A stretch of DNA of 64,000 nt from Pseudoalteromonas spongiae UST010723-006 (GTDB lineage Bacteria > Pseudomonadota > Gammaproteobacteria > Enterobacterales > Alteromonadaceae). Below, one piece after another: positions 1-7,769 of this stretch (positions are counted from its first letter, which is position 1; every line of letters begins with the position of its first letter). The stretch spans positions 1,227,001 to 1,291,000 of the forward strand of contig NZ_CP011039.1 of the NCBI RefSeq assembly GCF_000238255.3. Direction: 5' to 3'. The notes under the pieces were generated by a model. It saw only the letters and a program-made list of their open reading frames with translations, was not told the DNA's origin and did no database searches. The position numbers and the translations under genes are program-made.

Positions 1-2
1 CA

Positions 3-671
3 AGTGCGCAAAGTCTTAGCGAATTTTCACATCGTTTAAGCCAACAATATAAACTGTGTGTGTTGGTGAGTTTGCCAGAGGCGATGCAGCAACATATTTA
101 TCGTGCAGAAGTGCTCGATTTTAGTTTTGAAAACTGGCTTATTTTATTATTCGACAGGGACGGTAATAGCCAAAACATTCAGATTACCAAGCCTCGCGAA
201 GCAAACGATGCATTACGCAATCAATTTAATGCGTGGTTAAATACTGTTTTTGCAGGGCATAACTTGGCCGAAGGGTTACGCCGCATGGCGGCGATGCGCC
301 AAAGTGCACCAATGTTTTGTCATGGTTCACTGGGTATGTGGATTAAAGCGCTCGCTGAAAAACTGCATGTAGATAGTAGCATTGTGATTGGCAGTCACTA
401 TTTATTTGGTGCACTGTCTAGCGAGCAGTTAAATCAAATTGGCGCGCCATTTTTAGATTATGTAGAACAAAAATTAGCGATGAAAATGGGTATGTCGGTT
501 ATGTACCACGACAACTTGCCGTTTGGTGCATTGGAAGACTATTTATTACTGAGCGTGCCGTACTTTTCACAAGAGATATACCAAGGCCGTTTATGTGTGC
601 TCTGCCCAAAGTCGGCGAAAATTGAAGCAATTATCAACGAAATATCGATTAATTGCGCTATTAGCTCTTGA
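3..671 (+). CDS. HrcA-like heat-shock repressor, C-terminal part (5' end outside window)
   Basis: The frame is open from the left edge, so the gene is 5'-truncated; only about 222 residues are visible. I see a pattern like the C-terminal part of HrcA, the repressor of groE/dnaK operons: an LSEFSHRLS stretch followed by a GAF-like region with an inserted helical segment, and an ending (YQGRLCVLCPKS) that parallels the QIGSIAIIGPTR ending of Bacillus HrcA. The next gene downstream is grpE, the usual partner in hrcA-grpE operons, which supports the call. The N-terminal winged helix is not in the window, and similarity over the rest is weak by eye. No CIRCE inverted repeat (TTAGCACTC-N9-GAGTGCTAA) was seen in the 56 bases before grpE. 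Family assignment is inference from pattern and neighbour. Confidence 0.45.
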   Translation, partial: SAQSLSEFSHRLSQQYKLCVLVSLPEAMQQHIYRAEVLDFSFENWLILLFDRDGNSQNIQITKPREANDALRNQFNAWLNTVFAGHNLAEGLRRMAAMRQSAPMFCHGSLGMWIKALAEKLHVDSSIVIGSHYLFGALSSEQLNQIGAPFLDYVEQKLAMKMGMSVMYHDNLPFGALEDYLLLSVPYFSQEIYQGRLCVLCPKSAKIEAIINEISINCAISS

Positions 672-727
672 AAGGCGTTTATCAATCCCCATAATTAGCA
701 TCAGTTGTAAGATTTCGGAGAGTATCA

Positions 728-1309
728 ATGTCTGAGCAAAATAATCAGCCAGAGCAAGAAGCAGAAGTACAGGAAACCCTTGACCAAGTAGCAGAAGAGC
801 TACAAGGTGGTGAAGAGCTAAGCGCAGAAGCGGAAATTGCAGTATTAAATGCAGAGCTTGAAGCAGCGAAGCAAACAATTGAAGAGCAAAAAGACAGTGT
901 AGTACGTGCTGCCGCAGAAGTTGAAAACATGCGTCGTCGCACAGCGCAAGATGTTGAAAAAGCGCACAAGTTTGCCCTTGAAAAATTCGCCAATGAACTA
1001 CTACCTGTGCTTGATAACTTAGAGCGTGCGATTGAGTTTGCTGACAAAGAAAACGAACACATTAAGCCGGTTATCGAAGGTGTTGAGATGACGGCAAAAA
1101 GCTTTGTTGATGCCGTAGCAAAGTTTGGTGTTGAAGTGGTTGCGCCACAAGGCGAAACGTTTAACCCTGAATTCCATCAAGCAATGTCAATTCAGCCATC
1201 TGCTGATGTTGCACCAAACACTGTTATTGCAGTAATGCAAAAAGGTTACCTATTAAATGGTCGTTTACTTCGTCCAGCAATGGTAATGGTGTCTAAAGCA
1301 GCTGAATAA
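728..1309 (+). CDS. grpE: Nucleotide exchange factor GrpE
   Basis: GrpE releases ADP from DnaK and so resets the Hsp70 folding cycle in the cytoplasm. The 193-residue protein has the family layout: an acidic disordered N-terminus (about 1-40), a long dimerising coiled coil (about 40-95) and a C-terminal beta domain. The signature end of GrpE is visible ([18 protein letters not shown]). Length is typical; E. coli GrpE has 197 residues. The start ATG follows a TCGGAG ribosome-binding site at 716-721. dnaK and dnaJ are not adjacent: a terminator follows and the next gene is on the other strand. Confidence 0.97.
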   Translation: MSEQNNQPEQEAEVQETLDQVAEELQGGEELSAEAEIAVLNAELEAAKQTIEEQKDSVVRAAAEVENMRRRTAQDVEKAHKFALEKFANELLPVLDNLERAIEFADKENEHIKPVIEGVEMTAKSFVDAVAKFGVEVVAPQGETFNPEFHQAMSIQPSADVAPNTVIAVMQKGYLLNGRLLRPAMVMVSKAAE

Positions 1310-1325
1310 TAGCGCTTAAGAATGC

Positions 1326-1358
1326 AAAAAAGCTGTAACCTTGGTTACAGCTTTTTTT
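1326..1358. terminator. Bidirectional terminator between grpE and the MFS gene
   Basis: The arms AGCTGTAACC (1331-1340) and GGTTACAGCT (1343-1352) form a perfect stem, with A-run on the left and T-run on the right. It can end transcription from both convergent genes. Confidence 0.9.
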
Positions 1359-1384
1359 GTGTCTGTTGTGGCAAATATAATGTA

Positions 1385-2563
1385 CTAATGGCCGAACTTT
1401 AACTGCTTTAATTGGCAGATTAAAATACCGCTTACTGCCATTGCCATAGCAACCGCAAACCCGATGCTTGGTGGCAATGGAATAAACGCTAACATTGGGC
1501 CAGCAAAGGCGCCACTGCCAAAGCGTAAAGTACCTATCACTGCGGTAGCTGTTCCAGACTTCTTCTTGAAATTGATTAAAATCAGCGCGTCGGCGTTGGT
1601 TGCCATAATGCCTAAACTCATCATCAGCGGCGCAATAAAAGCGGCAACCAAATATACATTGTGCGTAAATACACTGACTAAAATAAGGCACGTTACCGCA
1701 ATAAAACTAATGGCTAAGCCAATATTGAGCATTTTACGTGAGCCAAATTTAGGTACTAGCCGGGTATTAATAAAGTTACCTAACATCAACGCCAATACAT
1801 TGAATGCAAATAACACCCCAAATAGGGTTTCACTCACCTTAAAGTGTGCCATATAAATTGCTGATACTTTGGTTAAAAAGCAAAAGAATGCGAACGAGGC
1901 GAGCATGGAAATAACAATATCAAATCGTGCTTTTTTGTTTGTAAGCACAATACGGTAGTTTGAAAAAAATAGCGCCAAACCTTTAATTTTACTCGGGTGA
2001 ATAGGCACTTCTCGCAAATAAAAATAAGCTAATACAAAGAGCACGCTAGCATAAATCGTCAATGCATAAAATATCGCGTGCCAATGCCAAGTGATCATTA
2101 ACACACTGCCGATACTTGGTGCGAGCAGGGGAGCTAACATCATAATCATCGACACGTAAGACATGCCTTTCGCAGTATTTTCTTGATACATATAGCGAAT
2201 AATACCAGGTACAACGACAGTGACCGCAGAGCCAAAAAATGCTTGCGCAAAGCGTAAAACAATAAAGGTATCAATAGACTGTGTTACGGTAAGTAAAAAA
2301 GAGCATAAGCCAAAGCCTAGCAAGCCAAAGAGCGCGAACAAACGCCTGCCTTTTTGATCTATTAGCGGCCCAAATAACATCATGCCTATGGCATAGCCGG
2401 CTAAATAACTACTTAAAGAGAGTTGGACTTGCGCCATATCGGTGTTGAAGTAGCTTGATATTGCAACAAAAGCAGGTAAGTACAGGTCAATTGCTAATGG
2501 CGTTGTTGCGACGAGCGCCGATAGCAGGGGTAAGATGGATTTAGATAACGTTTTTTCAGTCAC
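1385..2563 (-). CDS. Bcr/CflA-family multidrug efflux MFS transporter
   Basis: This is a 392-residue inner-membrane protein with about 12 predicted membrane segments, of the major facilitator superfamily. Proton-driven export of drugs is the usual role of the Bcr/CflA branch. The N-terminus carries the branch pattern TTPLAIDLYLPAF, and the loop after helix 2 carries the motif-A-like GPLIDQKGRR. The length matches Bcr (about 395). The gene stands alone, convergent with grpE. The substrate cannot be read from the sequence. Confidence 0.88.
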   Translation of the reverse strand: MTEKTLSKSILPLLSALVATTPLAIDLYLPAFVAISSYFNTDMAQVQLSLSSYLAGYAIGMMLFGPLIDQKGRRLFALFGLLGFGLCSFLLTVTQSIDTFIVLRFAQAFFGSAVTVVVPGIIRYMYQENTAKGMSYVSMIMMLAPLLAPSIGSVLMITWHWHAIFYALTIYASVLFVLAYFYLREVPIHPSKIKGLALFFSNYRIVLTNKKARFDIVISMLASFAFFCFLTKVSAIYMAHFKVSETLFGVLFAFNVLALMLGNFINTRLVPKFGSRKMLNIGLAISFIAVTCLILVSVFTHNVYLVAAFIAPLMMSLGIMATNADALILINFKKKSGTATAVIGTLRFGSGAFAGPMLAFIPLPPSIGFAVAMAMAVSGILICQLKQLKFGH

Positions 2564-2766
2564 AGAAATACTTATTCAGGGTATCGGGGAACCCTATTTT
2601 ACGTGTAAAATACTTGGTTTGATACAACAGATCCGATTAAGCGCTTTGCTAAATTGTAGGTTTATTGTTAAAAATAAATTACCTTACCAATTCAGGGCTT
2701 TGTGATGGTAAATATTGCAAAATCAATATTTGTTAAACAGCGCTAAACGACATTAGGGAAAACGTA

Positions 2767-3567
2767 ATGAAATTATCTCATGTATTGCTCTCACTTTCAG
2801 TGGCTGCTACGCTGGTTGGGTGTAAATCGAGTCCAACAGGGCGCACACAAATTGCCATGTATTCTGAAGCGGAAATGAACCAGCTTGGCAAACAAAGCTT
2901 TGTTCAAATGAAAAAGCAGCAACCAATTAATACCGATGCCAAAATCAATCGCTATGTGCAATGCGTTGCTGATAACGTTATTTCAGTGCTTCCTGCAAAA
3001 TACGCGAATCAACAATGGGAAGTGGTGGTATTTGAAGAACCATCTGCAAACGCATTTGCGCTTCCTGGTGGTAAAATAGGCGTACATACGGGGCTATTAA
3101 AAGTTGCACAAGGGCAAGACCAATTAGCAACAGTACTTGGCCACGAAGTTGGGCACGTAATTGCCGAGCATTCAAATGAACGTATGACTGCAGCCGGTAT
3201 TAAACAGGCAACATTGCAAGTTGCAGACGCGTATAGTCGTTCGCAAGGAAACCGTTTACACAATGAAACTATGATGGCTTTAGGTGTAGGTGCTGAGTAC
3301 TTAGGCATGATGCCGTTTAGTCGTATGCATGAAAGCGAAGCCGATAAAATTGGCTTAGACTTGATGGCAAAAGCGGGGTTTAATCCAAAGCAGTCAGTTG
3401 AATTATGGCGTAATATGGCGGCAAATAATAACGGTGCACCACCGGAATTTTTATCAACGCACCCATCATCAGATACCCGTATTAGTGATTTGCGTAGCTG
3501 GATGCCAGATGCGATGGCTTTACACAATCAAGCAAAAGCACAAAATAAACGCCCTCACTGCGAATAA
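2767..3567 (+). CDS. M48-family metallopeptidase lipoprotein (LoiP/YcaL-like)
   Basis: This is a 266-residue zinc metallopeptidase anchored to a periplasm-facing membrane. The signal peptide ends in a lipobox (LVGC, Cys at about 19). The catalytic HEVGH motif is at residues 126-130, followed by AEHSNERM. The downstream glutamate ligand lies in ESEADKIG. This is the layout of E. coli LoiP (YggG) and YcaL, which degrade misfolded envelope proteins. The residue after the lipidated Cys is Lys, so the outer membrane is likely. The gene is monocistronic, and the inverted repeat just downstream may end it. Confidence 0.9.
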   Translation: MKLSHVLLSLSVAATLVGCKSSPTGRTQIAMYSEAEMNQLGKQSFVQMKKQQPINTDAKINRYVQCVADNVISVLPAKYANQQWEVVVFEEPSANAFALPGGKIGVHTGLLKVAQGQDQLATVLGHEVGHVIAEHSNERMTAAGIKQATLQVADAYSRSQGNRLHNETMMALGVGAEYLGMMPFSRMHESEADKIGLDLMAKAGFNPKQSVELWRNMAANNNGAPPEFLSTHPSSDTRISDLRSWMPDAMALHNQAKAQNKRPHCE

Positions 3568-3579
3568 CGCAGCTTTTCT

Positions 3580-3611
3580 CTAATTGAGTAAATTGATTTT
3601 TACTCAATTAG
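3580..3611 (+). terminator. Inverted repeat, possible terminator after the M48 gene
   Basis: A perfect 13-bp stem (CTAATTGAGTAAA at 3580-3592, complement at 3599-3611) with a 6-nt loop sits just after the stop codon. There is no T-run after it, so intrinsic termination is uncertain; it could instead protect the 3' end of the mRNA. Confidence 0.5.
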
Positions 3612-3691
3612 AAATTCAAATTAAAAGTTTAAAAAAACGTCAGCTTGGTCTACATTTATAAATAAGAATAATTATAATTTAATGTAGTCCG

Positions 3692-5941
3692 TTGAAACTG
3701 AAAAACCCCCTAGCAAAACAACTGCTTGTTGGTATTTTACTTACCAGCTCTGTGTTAACGTTAATGATCACCAGCGCCATTTTATGGATGGACTACAAGC
3801 GCGATCTCAGCGTGATCGATCAAGGTTTTCAGCAAATTGAAAAAAGCCACTTACCTTCGGTTACCAATGCTCTTTGGGCCGAAGATGAGAAACAGCTTGA
3901 ATTACTATTACAGGGCATTAGCGAACTTCCTAACGTATCGTCAGTAACGATTTGGCAAGATAATGCCAACCGTCTTACCGTTAATAAAACGCAAACCAAA
4001 TACGCTAAAAGTAAATCTTGGGCTATTGATTACCGATTTAATCGCACTAAATACCATTTGGGCGAACTGATTGTCGTAATGGATATGTCTGGGGTGTATG
4101 GCTATCTCACAGACAAAGTCGTGGTAACTTTGCTTACTCAAGGTGCAAAAACCTTTATTGTATCTATGATTATTTTCACCTTAGTGCATTTATTAGTAAC
4201 CCGTCATTTAAATCATTTAGCGTATTCTATGAGCCACGTGAATATGTCGGCACCTAAAAAATTTAGACTTGACCGAAAACAAGCGCGCGATGACGAAATT
4301 AATCGTCTTGTTGTAGAATTTAACGCCATGATGGCAGCGTTGTCTAAATCATTCGGCGATCTTAAAAAGCAAAAGCAAGCAGAGCAGAATGCAAATAAGC
4401 TTAAAGGTGAATACCTCGCTAATATCAGTATGGAAGTAAAAACGCCAATGAATGGGCTTTTGGGCATGGCGCATTTGTTGTCAGAAACCAAGCTTGATCA
4501 CCGCCAACATAGTTACGTTAGTGTTATTCAAAAAAGCGCATTCAATATGCTTGAGCTACTAAATGGTATTTTAGATTACTCCAAAATTGAACACAGCCAA
4601 CTTGCGCTCGACCAACATATTTTCGATATTCACGCCTTAATTCGTGAGATTTTTCAAGAGTGTGAGTTGAGAGCGAAAGAGAAAAACCTGCGCTTAGTCA
4701 CCTATGTTGACCCCGCTATAAATAGCTATTTAGTCGGTGACTCGGTGCGTTTAAAGCAAGTTATTTGTAATCTTGTAAACAAGGCAATTAAATATTCTGA
4801 TCGTGGCGATATTTCGATTAATGTTGATGCTGAAGTAACGACGGGCTTGTCAGAGCTTACAATTAGTGTACGTGATAACGGTCAAGGCATTGATGAAACC
4901 GTGTTAGCACAGTTAAACAATCCGAAAGCAAAAGTTAATAAGAGCAATTCCTTAAATGCGCTTGGTTTAACAATTGCTCAAAACTTGGTAACGCTAATGG
5001 GTGGCACATTTACGGTTAACTCAAAAGCAGGGCTCGGCACAGATGTTAGATTTACCTTAGCACTTCCAACGAGCACATTAATTGAAAATCACCTTGATGA
5101 TGAGGGATTACTTGCCAATAAACGTGTCTTAATTTTAGACAGTAAGTTGTTTTTAGCGCGTTATTTAAGTGAACTGTTTGCACAATGGCAGATGCAAGTC
5201 ACCCACGTTCAAGACGCAGAAATTGCCCTGAATTATATGCTGGGGGATGACTTACAGTTTGCTGGATTCGATTTTGTATTGTTGTCACACAATGAGCTTG
5301 AAAATCAATTGGTTAGCTTTTATGAAAAAATTAACCGTCACAGATTCAACCGACCAGCAAATTTAATCGTATTTGGTGATGAAATTGCGGATGTAGATGT
5401 CAGCAGAGTGACGAACATCGGCTATAACCAAGTATGGCAACTACCAAAGCACCCAAGTGATATTAAATCGGCCTTGGTCAATAACATTAAACAGAGTAAC
5501 GATGTGGTTACGCCACAAGAAACCGTGCCGTTAACCGTGTTAATAGCTGATGACGCACCGATTAGCCAACGCGTTCTTAGCTCGATTTTAATGAACCGTG
5601 GCGATAATGTGATTGTCGCAGCTGATGGTGAAGAGGCAGTAGCACTGTGGCAGCAGCATCAGCATGAAATAGATATTATTTTAATGGACTGTGCTATGCC
5701 GAAAATGAGTGGCTATGAAGCCGCTCAAACAATACGTATGCAAGAGTCCGGCGATAAAATAGGCGTACCGATAATTGCGGTTACGTCGAGTGACCGTGAA
5801 GATGAGTACAACTATTGTAAAACGTTTGGTATTGATGAAGTGTTATTTAAACCGTTTTTACCCGTTGAGCTGTTGGATGTATTATCGCAATTTAAACTGC
5901 ATATCGAAGAACATAAAGCGTTCAATAATTTGAAAAATTAG
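3692..5941 (+). CDS. Hybrid sensor kinase-like protein lacking the phospho-acceptor His (pseudokinase) with a live terminal receiver
   Basis: This 749-residue protein has the layout of a BarA-type hybrid histidine kinase. It has TM1 (about 10-32), an extracytoplasmic sensor (33-142), TM2 (about 145-168), a HAMP linker, a HisKA-like helix pair (from 235), a HATPase_c-like domain (about 340-465), receiver 1 (about 475-595) and receiver 2 (about 615-745). Key residues are lost. The H-box reads NISMEVKTP, so the acceptor His is Met247. The N-box reads NLVNKAIKYS, with Lys364 in place of the conserved Asn. The G2 region is NALGLTIA, and receiver 1 has Ser532 where the phospho-Asp should be. Receiver 2 is complete: an Asp pair in IADDAP, Asp666 in LMDCAMP, a Thr, and Lys in FKPF. 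Translation starts with TTG after a weak ribosome site. I infer a non-catalytic scaffold whose terminal receiver is phosphorylated by another kinase. Confidence 0.85.
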   Translation: MKLKNPLAKQLLVGILLTSSVLTLMITSAILWMDYKRDLSVIDQGFQQIEKSHLPSVTNALWAEDEKQLELLLQGISELPNVSSVTIWQDNANRLTVNKTQTKYAKSKSWAIDYRFNRTKYHLGELIVVMDMSGVYGYLTDKVVVTLLTQGAKTFIVSMIIFTLVHLLVTRHLNHLAYSMSHVNMSAPKKFRLDRKQARDDEINRLVVEFNAMMAALSKSFGDLKKQKQAEQNANKLKGEYLANISMEVKTPMNGLLGMAHLLSETKLDHRQHSYVSVIQKSAFNMLELLNGILDYSKIEHSQLALDQHIFDIHALIREIFQECELRAKEKNLRLVTYVDPAINSYLVGDSVRLKQVICNLVNKAIKYSDRGDISINVDAEVTTGLSELTISVRDNGQGIDETVLAQLNNPKAKVNKSNSLNALGLTIAQNLVTLMGGTFTVNSKAGLGTDVRFTLALPTSTLIENHLDDEGLLANKRVLILDSKLFLARYLSELFAQWQMQVTHVQDAEIALNYMLGDDLQFAGFDFVLLSHNELENQLVSFYEKINRHRFNRPANLIVFGDEIADVDVSRVTNIGYNQVWQLPKHPSDIKSALVNNIKQSNDVVTPQETVPLTVLIADDAPISQRVLSSILMNRGDNVIVAADGEEAVALWQQHQHEIDIILMDCAMPKMSGYEAAQTIRMQESGDKIGVPIIAVTSSDREDEYNYCKTFGIDEVLFKPFLPVELLDVLSQFKLHIEEHKAFNNLKN

Positions 5942-6167
5942 TCTGGGTTTAAAATAGTTTTAAATTGATATTTTGGCAACGCTAAAAATTTCGGTCAGCA
6001 GCACGTATTATTGATTGATAAAGAGTATGCTTTACGCGGGCTTATTCCTTCGAGTGATTTCGAAGGAGATTACATCTCCCAATAACATTTACGAGAAGGC
6101 GCATATCTTCAAAGAAATCTTCAATGTGGCGTTTACGTAACTAGAAAAAACAAAACCACATAATATG

Positions 6168-6195
6168 AAAAAGGGCGTACATTACGCCCTTTTTT
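6168..6195. terminator. Bidirectional terminator
   Basis: The stem AAAGGGCGTA (6170-6179) pairs with TACGCCCTTT (6183-6192), with T-runs on both strands. It lies downstream of the minus-strand gene ending at 6213 and can also stop read-through from the kinase gene. Confidence 0.85.
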
Positions 6196-6212
6196 ATATG
6201 AAATGACTTAAC

Positions 6213-6974
6213 TTACCACTTCTTCTTCGGTGCAAAGAGCTCGTCTAAGTCGTCTTTTTCGTTATCAAGCTTTTTCTTTGCATCACTGGCGTTGGTTGCT
6301 TTTAACTCGGTCATTATTTCTTCAAGCATATCTTCTATTTCTTGTTTGCGTGATGCGACATACTCGTCTGTAAAGTTGAGCGAATTAATTACCGCAAGCG
6401 CTTTTTCAAAATACTGGCGTGCAGAGCCAAGCATATTAGCACTGCGCGCTGCTTTGCCGCGTTTTAATTGGCTGTCGATATTTACTTGTAATTGCATTTT
6501 TTCTAAACGTTTGTCTTCGTTTAAGAACACTTGTGTATCAATCTTGCCTTTTGAATGCTCAGAGCGAACTATGCTGCGTAGCTTTTTAACACCTTGCAAT
6601 AATGCAATGACTTGTTTTTCATTATCAGGTAGCGCAATGCGTTCTGCAGAAGAATCTTGGCTTGACGAATTTTCGATACGCTCTTTTGCTTCAGTTAAGC
6701 GATTTCTGATTTCTTTAGAATTGGGTGAGAGTTCAGCCATAACCGCTAACGCGGTATAAATGCGTCGATATAATACGGAAAATAGGGCTTTTGACATTGG
6801 AATATTAGCAGAATTCATCAACACTTCTTCAGTCTCTTCAATGATTTTTTTCTGCTTTGTAAGCTCCTGACGTCGCTCAGCATTTTGTTTTTCTTTATGC
6901 TGCTGTACCGCGTTGACCCAAACGCCAATAACAATTAGTGCCACTATTAGCGTGATGATAATATAAACTACCAT
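6213..6974 (-). CDS. Membrane-anchored coiled-coil protein of unknown function
   Basis: I do not recognise a named family. The 253-residue protein starts with one membrane segment (about 3-22, rich in Ile/Val). A long charged helical region rich in Lys, Glu and Gln follows, with probable coiled coils at about 25-50, 95-130 and 200-245. The C-terminus is an acidic/basic tail (DDLDELFAPKKKW). The middle (about 170-200, with ARQYFEKALAVINSL) resembles a single TPR-like hairpin. The topology suggests a cytoplasmic body anchored by its N-terminus. It is monocistronic with its own terminator. Confidence 0.7.
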   Translation of the reverse strand: MVVYIIITLIVALIVIGVWVNAVQQHKEKQNAERRQELTKQKKIIEETEEVLMNSANIPMSKALFSVLYRRIYTALAVMAELSPNSKEIRNRLTEAKERIENSSSQDSSAERIALPDNEKQVIALLQGVKKLRSIVRSEHSKGKIDTQVFLNEDKRLEKMQLQVNIDSQLKRGKAARSANMLGSARQYFEKALAVINSLNFTDEYVASRKQEIEDMLEEIMTELKATNASDAKKKLDNEKDDLDELFAPKKKW

Positions 6975-7083
6975 GGAGTTTTTCTCATTCTTATAATTGC
7001 CCTAATCTTAACTAATTCTAATTACTTAGTGTAGTGTTGTTAAAAGGAAAGTTCTAATAATAGCACTTTATTACCAGCTTTTT

Positions 7084-7767
7084 TTATGGCAAAACAAGGG
7101 TAAATTTGCTGCCACCTAATCGCCCGTCATTGGCAAGCGCGATATGTCCCTTGGTTTCTCTATTGACATGTGCTGACGCAATTAAATTAGCGAAATAGAT
7201 ACCCAGCCCAGTACGCCCTTGACTAATAAGGGCGGCAGACATTTCATTATTGGCTTTCTCTAGCATACTTTCTGGGTAGCCTTCGCCATTATCGTGAATT
7301 TCAATAACCAGCTTATCGTTTTGTTGATGTGCGCTAATGAGAATTTTTGATGCTGTGTATTTTAGTGCGTTAATAAGAATGTCATTAAGTAAGTTGGCAA
7401 TTAGGTCGGCGTCAAAAAACCACGCCAGATCTTGTTCAATATCACAACTGACATCAATATTTTTGTTGGTGATGTAGAGCTCATTTTTAGCAAGTAGCTC
7501 GTCGACGACGTCATCTAAAAAATGCTCTTCAATATTGAGCGGCAGTTGTGCGTTGTGTTCGCGATAAAGGGCAAGTACTTGCAATAAGTTGGAATTAACG
7601 CGGGCAACTTCGTAATGAATCTTGGCGAATTCAGATTGTGCTTGTGGCGTTTGCTTAATACTTTGACTAATTGTTTCCATCGATTGAAGCAGCATGCACA
7701 AAGAGTTTTTCATATCGTGCATACTTGCGCCAAGGACAACTGAAAAGTCGAGCTTATTATGGTCCAT
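7084..7767 (-). CDS. Small soluble sensor histidine kinase
   Basis: This is a 227-residue kinase core with no membrane segment or input domain. A DHp-like helix carries His17 in MHDMKNSL, an H-box of the HDxxN type. The HATPase_c domain has an N-box (NDILINALKYT), G1 (DNGEGYP), G2 (GRTGLGIYFAN) and a GGSKFTLVLP end. Catalytic residues appear intact. It starts 3 nt after the stop of the upstream REC-TPR gene on the same strand, so the two are almost certainly co-transcribed and act as a pair. The signal is presumably delivered by the partner or by the kinase's dimer interface (inference). Confidence 0.85.
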   Translation of the reverse strand: MDHNKLDFSVVLGASMHDMKNSLCMLLQSMETISQSIKQTPQAQSEFAKIHYEVARVNSNLLQVLALYREHNAQLPLNIEEHFLDDVVDELLAKNELYITNKNIDVSCDIEQDLAWFFDADLIANLLNDILINALKYTASKILISAHQQNDKLVIEIHDNGEGYPESMLEKANNEMSAALISQGRTGLGIYFANLIASAHVNRETKGHIALANDGRLGGSKFTLVLP

Positions 7768-7769
7768 AA

